A stretch of DNA of 64,000 nucleotides from positions 1-64,000 of the forward strand of contig NZ_JARXWN010000019.1 in NCBI RefSeq assembly GCF_029892965.1. The letters are read 5' to 3'. Position 1 is the stretch's first letter. Each line of letters begins with the position of its first letter. The DNA is from Dysgonomonas sp. PF1-14. Its GTDB lineage: Bacteria; Bacteroidota; Bacteroidia; Bacteroidales; Dysgonomonadaceae. A model generated the notes under the pieces. That model did no database searches. It saw nothing but the letters and a program-made list of their open reading frames with translations, and was not told the origin of the DNA. A program made the position numbers and the translations under genes. Positions 54,809 to 63,125 of the stretch are shown here, piece after piece.

Positions 54809-55363
54809 GGGAGTACGATACGGAACAAAATATTTGAAAAAATAAGAAAATCAGATTTCAAAAAGTTAGAGATTAGAGATTTGCTTGAACATGAGCAACC
54901 CACTAAGTATATAGTTGAGAATGTAGACTATTCAGAAAATCCAACATTAATTCCAGTTCTTACTGCAAATAAAGCATTTGTTTTGGGATATACTGATGAA
55001 CAATATGGAGTTTATGACAAAGGAGATTGTATTATTTTTGATGATTTTACAATGGATATGAAGTATGTTAAGTTCTCTTTTAAGGTAAAATCCTCGGCAA
55101 TAAAAATTTTGACACCAAAACCTGAAATTAATTTGAGATATATGTTTGAATATTTTTCTTATCTAAGTTTATCATCTAATGAGCACAAACGTCATTACAT
55201 TTCGGAAGTAGAAGATATAAAAGTTTCTGTTCCCGATGTTGAGAAACAGAATTCAATAGCAAGACTGTTACTTGCATTTGATCGTAAAATAGAAGTAGAA
55301 AGTTCTCTTTGTATTTTGTTATGCAACCAAAAGAAATATCTTCTCCGAGAAATGTTTATATAA
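54809..55363 (+). pseudogene. hsdS-C: silent half specificity gene (TRD2 reservoir)
   Basis: About 185 codons without a valid start, meeting hsdS-B head to head near 54805. It starts with GSTIRNKIFEKIRK, which lines up with KSTIGEKLFNK in the centre of hsdS-D. It has one TRD (LEIRDLLEHEQPTKYI onward) and the distal helix ending KKYLLREMFI. The B/C junction falls exactly where two types of central repeat meet, so this half would pair with hsdS-D. The shared repeat with D is short (GAGTACGAT), so exchange may be rare or use other homology. Confidence 0.8.
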
Positions 55364-55378
55364 ACATTTCTCGGAGAA
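55341..55378. repeat. 38-bp perfect palindrome at the hsdS-C/hsdS-D tail junction
   Basis: The two convergent genes end in the same residues (LREMFI), and their last 19 bases are exact reverse complements centred between 55359 and 55360. In RNA it gives a 16- to 19-bp hairpin on either strand. It may terminate both genes and may also be a recombination crossover site. Confidence 0.88.
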
Positions 55379-56576
55379 AGTACGCTTTCTCTTTTAGCAA
55401 GCAAGATAGCATTTTTTCTTCAATAGTTATCTTTCGGTCAAGAGTATAAAGAGGTTTTACAATATAAGATTGCTCTTCAATTGTAGATAATGGTATTTCT
55501 AAATTCAATAGTGTTGATTCGTGTACTCGCTTACTTCCAGAGCCAATAGCCAGCTTTTCTATTTGTTTATAAATGTATTCTCGTCCTAAATAATACATAA
55601 GATACAATGGATTTATCTTTGTTTCATCAACATCTAAGGAAGGAACATCTCCAGAAGACAAATAGCCATCCAACTCATCTGGAATTATTGCAAAAGCTCC
55701 ATTGAACAAATTTTGTTTCCCATAAATAAACTGGCTTTTTTTTCGTATATAATAATTTGTTGCTCCTATTGATAATGTCTCTGTATTATCATTCTTGGCG
55801 ACACCTTTCAAATGAAGTTTGACAGTAAGCAATTTATTCTTATCTATATATGTAGGTTTTATTCTCTCAGGAATGGTTAATACATGGCTTAGTCTTGTCA
55901 TTTTCCAATTAGAGATTTTTTTGATATAAAGTTCCTTGTTGAATAACTTTTCACCAATCGTACTCTTTAACAACTTCAAATCTTCAATTATTTTGCTTTG
56001 GGTTTCAATACGTTGGTCGATGAGTGAGAGAAACTCTCCTATTTCTTCTTGTTCTTCGCTAACAGGCGAATATAGTATTGTATTTCTTATTGACTTGAGA
56101 GATAGATTCTTAATTGTAGATCCAGTAAGTTCTGAGGTAAAATAGTTGCTAATTCTATTTGTACTTAATTGATAAAAAGTAAATAGCCTGTTTTGAGTTT
56201 TTTGAGGATTTATATAACAAGCACTTTTTCCTAACATGACAGGTTCACCATTATATAGTGCCAGATTTCCTATTGTGCCATTTATAGAAATTAGAATAGT
56301 ATTTTCCACCAAAGTATGTGCATTGTATTTTTCAGCTTCAGTTTTAGTTATTCTTTTTGTTGACTCTGAAATTATAATTTTACCTTTTACAAAATTATTC
56401 CCGTTAATGAAGAAGTAATCTCCTGTATCATCATATTTTGGCGTAGAGTGAATACCATCCCCTATTTTATCACAAGAATCATCCAAACGTATCTCTTCCC
56501 ACTCCCCCTCAAACTCCGGAAATCTCAAATTTGGAAAATTGCCCTTTATTTTCTTTTCTTCTGTCATCTCAGTCAT
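55356..56576 (-). CDS. hsdS: hsdS-D: expressed type I restriction specificity subunit
   Basis: 406 residues. The only hsdS with a real start (MTEMTEEKKIKGNFPN...) and lying in operon position 47 nt after hsdM. TRD1 is about 30-180, the central helix EEIGEFLSLIDQRIETQSKIIEDLKLL, TRD2 about 225-380, the distal helix ending KAYFLREMFI. The subunit sets the DNA sequence recognised by both methylation and cleavage complexes. Codons 12-28 are in the 50-bp inverted repeat, so the rest of the protein can be replaced while the start is kept. Confidence 0.93.
   Translation of the reverse strand: MTEMTEEKKIKGNFPNLRFPEFEGEWEEIRLDDSCDKIGDGIHSTPKYDDTGDYFFINGNNFVKGKIIISESTKRITKTEAEKYNAHTLVENTILISINGTIGNLALYNGEPVMLGKSACYINPQKTQNRLFTFYQLSTNRISNYFTSELTGSTIKNLSLKSIRNTILYSPVSEEQEEIGEFLSLIDQRIETQSKIIEDLKLLKSTIGEKLFNKELYIKKISNWKMTRLSHVLTIPERIKPTYIDKNKLLTVKLHLKGVAKNDNTETLSIGATNYYIRKKSQFIYGKQNLFNGAFAIIPDELDGYLSSGDVPSLDVDETKINPLYLMYYLGREYIYKQIEKLAIGSGSKRVHESTLLNLEIPLSTIEEQSYIVKPLYTLDRKITIEEKMLSCLLKEKAYFLREMFI
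56492..56541 (-). repeat. 50-bp inverted repeat, right arm
   Basis: Exact reverse complement of 53069-53118, inside the 5' end of hsdS-D. The invertible segment between the arms is about 3.4 kb. Confidence 0.95.
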
Positions 56577-56623
56577 TTTTATTCTTAATCTATCGCATTA
56601 AGGATTTGTAAAAAGCAAAAAAA

Positions 56624-58249
56624 TTAAAATACTAAACCCAACTCTTTTAAATACACTTCTATTTCTTTGTCTAACTCTGCTCTTTTGGCTTCAAGCTCTT
56701 TGATTTCCTCCATCACAGCATGAATGTCGACAGGCTCCTCCTCAACAAATGTACTGACATATCGGGAAATATTAAGGTTATAGCCATTTTGTTCAATTTC
56801 ACTCAATGGAACTCGGCGAGAATAACGTTCTTCTTCTTTGCGAAATTGATATGTGTCTATAATTTTTTCTATATCATTAGGAGCACCATCTTCTCCTTCT
56901 CGTAAACGATTCTGGCGTTTGTCTTTTTTATAGCATTCACTTGCATTTATGAAAAGAACATCATCGAACCGTTTGCACTTTTTTAATACCAAAATACAGA
57001 CTGGAATACCTGTGGAAAAAAACAAATTAGAAGGTAATCCGATTACAGTATCAATATTATTGTCTTTCAAAAACTTAGTACGGATTCGCTCTTCTGCTCC
57101 ACTACGGAATAAAACTCCGTGAGGAAGTATAATCGCCATTGTTCCTTCGTTGGATAGAAAGTGAAAACCATGCAATAGAAATGCGAAATCAGCCGCAGAC
57201 TTAGGAGCTAAGCCATGACTTTTGAAACGAAAATCTTCGGCTATTGTATCATTAGGTTCCCAGCGCAAACTAAAAGGAGGATTGGCGACGATACCGTCAA
57301 ATTCCATTTTCTTTGCGGGATTCATTTCGTTTAGTATGTTCCAATCGTTTGACAGTGTATCTCCATGATGAATTTCAAATTCCGTATCTTTCAGTCCGTG
57401 TAATAACATATTCATACGAGCAAGATTGTAGGTAGTGATATTTTTCTCTTGTCCGTATATTTTGCCAATACTACCTCCACTTTCTTCTAATTGTCGACGG
57501 ACATTTAATAGCAAAGAACCTGAACCACAGGCGAAATCCAAGACTTTATTCAATTTGCCTTTCTCGCCAAGTTCAGGGTTTTGACTATCCAAGATAACAA
57601 TTTTAGAAAGGATTGTAGATATTTGCTGTGGGGTATAAAATTCGCCGGCTTTCTTGCCTGAACCTGCTGCAAATTGGCTGATGAGATATTCGTAGGCATC
57701 GCCCAATATATCCGTATCAGTGGAAAAGGAGGCTATACCTTCTGCTATTTTTTGGATAATGGTACAAAGTTTTTTGTTCCTTTCTGTAGCCGTCTTGCCT
57801 AACTTATCGGAGTTTAGATTGATTTCGGAAAACAATCCCTGAAATGTACTTTCAAAAGACTCGTTTTCTATGTATCGAAAACCTTCTTCAAGAGTTACTA
57901 AGAGTTCGTCATTTTGCGTGCGAGCCAATTCAGCAATATTACTCCACAAATGCTGCGGTTTTATAACATAATGAACTTTTCGGCGCATTTGTTTTTCAAA
58001 ATCAGGCACATCGGATTCGTTTGCTTTATACCATAACCCCAAAGCGGTATGTTTATCATCATCTTCTAATTGAGGATAATCTTTCCCCAATTCTTTCTTC
58101 GCAGCTTCTTCGTAGTTGTCAGACAAATAGCGAAGAAAAAGAAATGAAAGCATATAATCCCGGAAATCATCCGCATTCATTGCTCCTCGTAGTTGGTCTG
58201 CTATATCCCAAAGGGTTTTCCCCAATTGCTTTTGATCTTGTATTGTCAT
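56624..58249 (-). CDS. hsdM: Type I restriction-modification methyltransferase subunit
   Basis: 541 residues. The HsdM N-terminal helical domain (LGKTLWDIADQLRGAMNADDFRDYMLSFLFLRYL) is followed by the N6-adenine methyltransferase domain: GEFYTPQQIS, VLDFACGSGSLLL near residue 240 (SAM binding) and GIVANPPFS near 324 (catalytic NPPF). It methylates adenine in the sequence chosen by HsdS. Two bases separate it from the ATPase gene upstream in the operon. Confidence 0.97.
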   Translation of the reverse strand: MTIQDQKQLGKTLWDIADQLRGAMNADDFRDYMLSFLFLRYLSDNYEEAAKKELGKDYPQLEDDDKHTALGLWYKANESDVPDFEKQMRRKVHYVIKPQHLWSNIAELARTQNDELLVTLEEGFRYIENESFESTFQGLFSEINLNSDKLGKTATERNKKLCTIIQKIAEGIASFSTDTDILGDAYEYLISQFAAGSGKKAGEFYTPQQISTILSKIVILDSQNPELGEKGKLNKVLDFACGSGSLLLNVRRQLEESGGSIGKIYGQEKNITTYNLARMNMLLHGLKDTEFEIHHGDTLSNDWNILNEMNPAKKMEFDGIVANPPFSLRWEPNDTIAEDFRFKSHGLAPKSAADFAFLLHGFHFLSNEGTMAIILPHGVLFRSGAEERIRTKFLKDNNIDTVIGLPSNLFFSTGIPVCILVLKKCKRFDDVLFINASECYKKDKRQNRLREGEDGAPNDIEKIIDTYQFRKEEERYSRRVPLSEIEQNGYNLNISRYVSTFVEEEPVDIHAVMEEIKELEAKRAELDKEIEVYLKELGLVF

Positions 58250-58251
58250 AA

Positions 58252-59376
58252 TTATTTTGCTTCTTTAACAAGTAGTTCCGGTAAATAAAAATCATATCTT
58301 CGAAGAAACTCTTGTAATATATTTTTGAAAAGTTCCTTATTATCCGCTCCCATTTCTATCGGTTCATATATAGAGTATTTCCCATGACTCAACAAATTTA
58401 AAGCACGAGCGTATAGTGTTTCATCATTTACTCCATAAATACACTTAGAAAAATCATCAAATCCAAAAAATGTTGCTGTTTTTTCTAGGATACTACGTAA
58501 CATATTAAAATGATAGGTGCTAATATTATTAGAATCTGCCGCTTGTTTTAACTCGCTCAGTAATGCGACATGGTGAAAAAAGGGAGTATCATCAGTTACT
58601 CGTAAGGTGTGCCCATCAGTTCCATTCTTGTGTAAAAAGTAACGCTTATGGTTATACTTCTTCAATTCGTTGCACATTACATTAAAAAACAGATTGTGAT
58701 GAGAAGAAAGAACGACTTTTAATCTGCCTGCTCCTCTCTTTAATACTTTTGCTAAATCGCTTGCCACAGCAATTGCATTATTATCATCTAAAGAGGATAT
58801 TGGGTCATCTATATAAATGTATTTAACCCAATTATAGGCTTCAGCGTTGTCAATAGTTAACTCACAAATTGCAAGAAAAATGCACCATATGAATATATTC
58901 TCTTCTCCACGAGATATTTTAATATTATTCTGAATAACATACTCTGGTTCTTCTTTATTTGGTCTGTATTTGGGGTTCTTTACCTCTTTACTGAATACGA
59001 CTTCCCATTTTTCATAATCAATTTTAAAATCAAACTCAACATACCGTTCCAAGTAAGCAAAAATCTTTTCTTCCAAAGCCAGCTCTCTAAAACCATTGAA
59101 GAAATTTGATTTCGTATTTATTTTGAGAATCCGTTCTGTATCATTGTCCAAATCGTTATCCCAACTAAAAAGGTCTTCAGTAAAAGCATTGAAATAAAGT
59201 GTATCGGAATTACCTCGCTGTCTGCCTTTATCTTTGAATGCCATCGAGATTCGGGTTTTTCCAGTTCCATTATAGGCATATAGCAGTACAAAATCCGAAT
59301 TGTTCAGATCATCGCGCAATCTAGTTACAAGGTGCGACAAAGTTTTAAAATTGTGTATTTTAACTTGATTACCCAT
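58252..59376 (-). CDS. PrrC-like AAA ATPase / anticodon nuclease candidate
   Basis: 374 residues. Walker A is YNGTGKT (35-41); a signature-like SRGEEN, IYIDDPISSLDDNN (Walker B) and SSHHNLFFN (switch His) follow, an ABC-type ATPase of the AAA_13/RloC/PrrC kind without a coiled-coil hairpin. The C-terminal domain has R294-SIL-E298 and, 33 residues on, LLSH331G, very close to the Arg-x3-Glu...His catalytic set of PrrC anticodon nuclease (Glu-His spacing 32 there). It overlaps hsdR by eight bases and hsdM by none. Role by analogy: held inactive by the restriction complex and released when that is blocked. Not proven. Confidence 0.78.
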   Translation of the reverse strand: MGNQVKIHNFKTLSHLVTRLRDDLNNSDFVLLYAYNGTGKTRISMAFKDKGRQRGNSDTLYFNAFTEDLFSWDNDLDNDTERILKINTKSNFFNGFRELALEEKIFAYLERYVEFDFKIDYEKWEVVFSKEVKNPKYRPNKEEPEYVIQNNIKISRGEENIFIWCIFLAICELTIDNAEAYNWVKYIYIDDPISSLDDNNAIAVASDLAKVLKRGAGRLKVVLSSHHNLFFNVMCNELKKYNHKRYFLHKNGTDGHTLRVTDDTPFFHHVALLSELKQAADSNNISTYHFNMLRSILEKTATFFGFDDFSKCIYGVNDETLYARALNLLSHGKYSIYEPIEMGADNKELFKNILQEFLRRYDFYLPELLVKEAK

Positions 59377-62338
59377 AAGCTGCTAAGCCTGATATTTCAC
59401 GTCCTTGAACTTGTTTTTTTAGGTGGGGAACTAAGTCTTCCATCAAGGCAAGTTCTTTTACCCGTCGTTCTTTCCAGCTTAATTCCAACGGCTCTAACAA
59501 ATCTGTTAGTTTTTCTCCATCAAAAATCATTCGGTTAGTTATCTGATCCGTGAAACTCTTTAACATCACTACTGGGATCCCGTGTTTATGGGCTATGGTC
59601 ACTAATTCTTTGTTATTTTTTTCTATCTTGAACGTTTCATAACCTTCTCGCAGCATATTCACATCCTGACCACTATCCCAGTCCAAACTGTTGATATAAT
59701 CAGTTAGATCTTCTTGCTCATCCATCAAATTTGAACTAGAAGTAAGCAAACTGATTATCTGCAATTTTGTCATTTTTTGTTTAGTAGGTTTCTTTTGGGT
59801 ACTATCTGCTATCAATTCCATAATGTAATCATAATCGATTAAAGCAGAAGCAAAAAGGACAAACTCGAAATCAAGTTGTTGTACTTCAACTGGAGCTTGA
59901 TCGCCTTCTTTTTGTTGTATTTCTCTGAATTGTTTAGCCGTTTCTATATAAGAACTCCTGAATGAGCGCAAAGTTTCTTCTGGTAGTATTGCCTCAATTT
60001 GGGCTTGCTGATCCTCATCTATATCTGTATATTGATCAAGCTGGGTTTTTAATCGCTGTACCTCTTTGAAATTTTTGACAAATGCTATACGAGCCGCATC
60101 TCCTTTCAGATTATAGACAGCATCAGGTTCACAGACCAAATCGTTTTTCTCCATAAAATCACCTAACTTAGCTACTGCTTCTTTGTATTTTTCTATTACT
60201 ACCGGGGCAGAATCAACTAACCATATTTTTCGTGCTTCATCATCATCTTTTTCTCCGGAGAATAGAGCAATAGCCGTATTCACAGCTTCCTGTTGGTGGC
60301 GGAAGTCTAAGATATTCCCATACGGTTTGGTATCGTTAAGTACACGGTTAGTACGAGAAAAGGCTTGTATTAATCCATGATATTTCAAGTTTTTATCCAC
60401 ATAGAGTGTATTGAGATATTTGGAGTCAAAGCCTGTGAGCAGCATATCAACCACAATTGTTATGTCGATTTTGTTCTCATGCGGATAATCAGCATTGCTA
60501 TATTTGTGGTCTTTTATACGCTTTTGTACGTCTTGATAATACAAATCAAATTCATTAATGCTGTGATTTGTTTTGTATTGCCGATTATAATCATTAATGA
60601 TAGTTTTTAATGCTGCTTTCTTCTCATCTGGGTTATGCTTATTGTCTTCTTTTTCTTGTTCTAAGTCTTCTTGAATTTGTTGAATATCCTTATTCCCTTC
60701 AGCAGGAGGAGAGAAAACACAAGCTATATTGACTGGAACATAATTCGGATTTTCAGTTTTCTTCTGTATCTGAATTTCTTTGAAGAGACGGTAATATTCT
60801 ATTGCATTATTGATGGAAGCGGTTGCCAAAACAGCATTAAAACGTTTTGAACTGGTGGCAGCATTGTGCTTGTCAAGAATAGCTTCAACCACGGCTTGTT
60901 GAGCAATCGCTTCTCCGGGTTTGGCCTGAACATTACCTTGCCCTTTGAAATAATCGACATGGAAACGCAATACATTTTTATCATCTATTGCATGTGTTAT
61001 AGTATAAGCGTGCAATTGTTTTTCGAAAATATCATCGGTGGTTTTGTAAGAAGCCTGTTCGCCTTCACGGATATTATAGGTAGCATTGTCATCAAAAATA
61101 GGGGTGCCGGTAAATCCGAAGAGCTGTGCATTCGGAAAGAACTCTTTAATCGCTCTATGATTATCTCCAAACTGTGAACGGTGGCATTCGTCAAAAATGA
61201 AAACGACTCTCTTTTTACTCAAAGGCTCTAATCGTTCTTTATAATTCCTCCTGTTATTTTCGTCTAATGCCAATCCTAACTTCTGAATAGTAGTAACGAT
61301 TACCTTATCGGCATAATCAGTAGAAAGCAATCGTCTTACAAGCGTTTCGGTATTTGTATTTTCCTCTACGCTACCTTCTTGAAATTTATTGAACTCTTCA
61401 CGGGTTTGTCTATCCAAGTCTTTGCGGTCAACTACAAAAAGACATTTTTCAATATCAGGATTGTCTTTTAACAGCGTAGAAGCTTTGAAAGAAGTTAGAG
61501 TTTTACCACTTCCGGTAGTGTGCCAGATATAGCCGTTTCCTCTATTTTGGTGAATACAGTCCACAATAGCTTTTACAGCATAAATTTGATATGGACGCAT
61601 TATCAACAGTTTTTGCTCACTTTCGATAAGAACCATGTATTTGCTAATTAATTCTCCCAATGTGCATTTGGGAAGGAATTTCTCAGCGAAAGAATCTATA
61701 TGTGTGATTTTTTTATTTTGTTCATCAGCGTATTGATAAACAGGCAGGAACTGTTCATCTGCATCGAAACTAAAGTGCTGAATCTTGTTGTTGGCAAAGT
61801 AAAGGGTGTTGCTTCTATTGCTTACAATAAACAACTGCATAAAACACATCAATGAATTTGTATAGCCATTGCCAGGTTCATTCTTATAATCAACAATTTG
61901 CTGCATGGCTTTACGTGGCTGAACCTCTAATGTCTTTAGTTCCACTTGAACAACGGGAATCCCATTGATTAGGATTATGACATCATATCTCTGGTTGCTG
62001 TTGTCCGTATTAATTTTCAACTGGTTAATTACTTCATATTCATTTTTACACCAGTCTTTGATATTTACCAAAGTATAATGTAAGGGGGTGCCATCTTCAC
62101 GTTGAAAGTAATTTCGAGTACGTAGTAGTTTTGAAGCGGCAAAAACATCAGGGTTTATAATGTCTGCTTTAAGGCGTTCAAATTCACTCTCCGTCAAATT
62201 TACCCGATTAAGAGCTTCAAATTTCTCGCGGAAATTTTTATCAAGAGTTTTTTTATCACGAATATCTTCGCGATAGGTATATTTGAGCTCTTTGAGCTTT
62301 TTTATAAATTGTTCTTCTATTTGGGCTTCTCTAATCAT
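59369..62338 (-). CDS. hsdR: Type I restriction endonuclease subunit R
   Basis: 989 residues. An N-terminal PD-(D/E)XK nuclease with RYDVIILINGIPVVQVELK (near 120-135), an SF2 translocase with HTTGSGKTLTS (near 275), FIFDECHRSQFGD (DECH, near 384), GFTGTPIF, and LLTGFDSKYLNTLYVDK and QAFSRTNRV motifs, then a helical C-terminal domain. It cleaves unmodified DNA after translocation as part of the R2M2S complex. It is the first gene of the hsdR-ATPase-hsdM-hsdS operon. All motifs are intact. Confidence 0.97.
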   Translation of the reverse strand: MIREAQIEEQFIKKLKELKYTYREDIRDKKTLDKNFREKFEALNRVNLTESEFERLKADIINPDVFAASKLLRTRNYFQREDGTPLHYTLVNIKDWCKNEYEVINQLKINTDNSNQRYDVIILINGIPVVQVELKTLEVQPRKAMQQIVDYKNEPGNGYTNSLMCFMQLFIVSNRSNTLYFANNKIQHFSFDADEQFLPVYQYADEQNKKITHIDSFAEKFLPKCTLGELISKYMVLIESEQKLLIMRPYQIYAVKAIVDCIHQNRGNGYIWHTTGSGKTLTSFKASTLLKDNPDIEKCLFVVDRKDLDRQTREEFNKFQEGSVEENTNTETLVRRLLSTDYADKVIVTTIQKLGLALDENNRRNYKERLEPLSKKRVVFIFDECHRSQFGDNHRAIKEFFPNAQLFGFTGTPIFDDNATYNIREGEQASYKTTDDIFEKQLHAYTITHAIDDKNVLRFHVDYFKGQGNVQAKPGEAIAQQAVVEAILDKHNAATSSKRFNAVLATASINNAIEYYRLFKEIQIQKKTENPNYVPVNIACVFSPPAEGNKDIQQIQEDLEQEKEDNKHNPDEKKAALKTIINDYNRQYKTNHSINEFDLYYQDVQKRIKDHKYSNADYPHENKIDITIVVDMLLTGFDSKYLNTLYVDKNLKYHGLIQAFSRTNRVLNDTKPYGNILDFRHQQEAVNTAIALFSGEKDDDEARKIWLVDSAPVVIEKYKEAVAKLGDFMEKNDLVCEPDAVYNLKGDAARIAFVKNFKEVQRLKTQLDQYTDIDEDQQAQIEAILPEETLRSFRSSYIETAKQFREIQQKEGDQAPVEVQQLDFEFVLFASALIDYDYIMELIADSTQKKPTKQKMTKLQIISLLTSSSNLMDEQEDLTDYINSLDWDSGQDVNMLREGYETFKIEKNNKELVTIAHKHGIPVVMLKSFTDQITNRMIFDGEKLTDLLEPLELSWKERRVKELALMEDLVPHLKKQVQGREISGLAAYG

Positions 62339-62433
62339 AAGGTATCTCCCATTGGTGTTAAAATATAATAAAGCAAAGATACCAAATATTTAAGAAATTA
62401 CTTTAACAGTCTCGCAAAAGCTTATTTTCTATC

Positions 62434-62450
62434 TTACATCTGATATACAC
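62434..62450 (+). repeat. 17-bp direct repeat, right copy
   Basis: Identical to 52055-52071, 96 nt upstream of hsdR. Between here and 62605 there is no gene; AGCGAAACAAC occurs at 62526-62536 and 62588-62598. Confidence 0.75.
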
Positions 62451-62605
62451 CTTTTATATATTGAGCCAAATAAGCAAGACTTTCGGCAAAAATACGCTTC
62501 GAGGTACAAGAAGGAAGATTTTTGCAGCGAAACAACGCTTGGTCTTATGTTTTGGATCGGAATATATCTTTGTATAGAAGATGAAAGAGCGAAACAACAC
62601 TCACA

Positions 62606-63076
62606 CTATTTCCTTTTTCTCTTATCTACCACCGAAACAATCTTAACTTTCAGACTATCATTCTCCGTCTGCAACTCTCTGACAATTGTGCTTTGCCTGT
62701 AATAGTTATTCTGATAGATAAGGGAATCACTGTACAATTTCATGCTGAATATGGTAAGGATAAATATCAATATACCGAGTATGGCAAATATTAGATATGC
62801 TTTCCTCGCTTTCATAAAACCCGAATCTGTCGGATTTAAGGGTGGGGCTTGTATATTCTCAATCATTTCCTTTATTTCTGACACACCTTTGTTCAGAATA
62901 TCCATTTCTTTGCGATTCGTCGCAAAATGCGATTTATTAGATTCAGCGTATTCCTCGATAGCAGCGATAATATCTTCATTCTTTACAGAAGATAGATTAC
63001 CCAATACTTTATTTATTTTCCCGTCTATTTCAGAGATTTTCTCCCAAATAGATTCGTTTAATACTGATTTTGCCAT
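62606..63076 (-). CDS. Membrane/coiled-coil protein of the mobilization region
   Basis: 156 residues. A polar helical N-terminal part (about 1-75, KINKVLGNLSSVKNEDII) with heptad character, a single membrane helix (about 95-113, YLIFAILGILIFILTIFS), then a second coiled coil and a basic end (VVDKRKRK). It lies 49 nt after the relaxase gene on the same strand, where Bacteroidales mobilizable elements often carry small accessory proteins. No defined family; a link to DNA transfer is inferred from position. Confidence 0.65.
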   Translation of the reverse strand: MAKSVLNESIWEKISEIDGKINKVLGNLSSVKNEDIIAAIEEYAESNKSHFATNRKEMDILNKGVSEIKEMIENIQAPPLNPTDSGFMKARKAYLIFAILGILIFILTIFSMKLYSDSLIYQNNYYRQSTIVRELQTENDSLKVKIVSVVDKRKRK

Positions 63077-63125
63077 GTTGTTATGCTTTAAATTTTATAA
63101 GTTTATATTTTTCATTTTTAGAATC

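Noticed and set aside
54740-54903. Apparent starts for the half hsdS genes at 54740 (+) and 54903 (-)
   Set aside because: Each lies antisense to the other half's coding sequence; conserved hsdS sequence begins only at 54809 (+) and 54801 (-).
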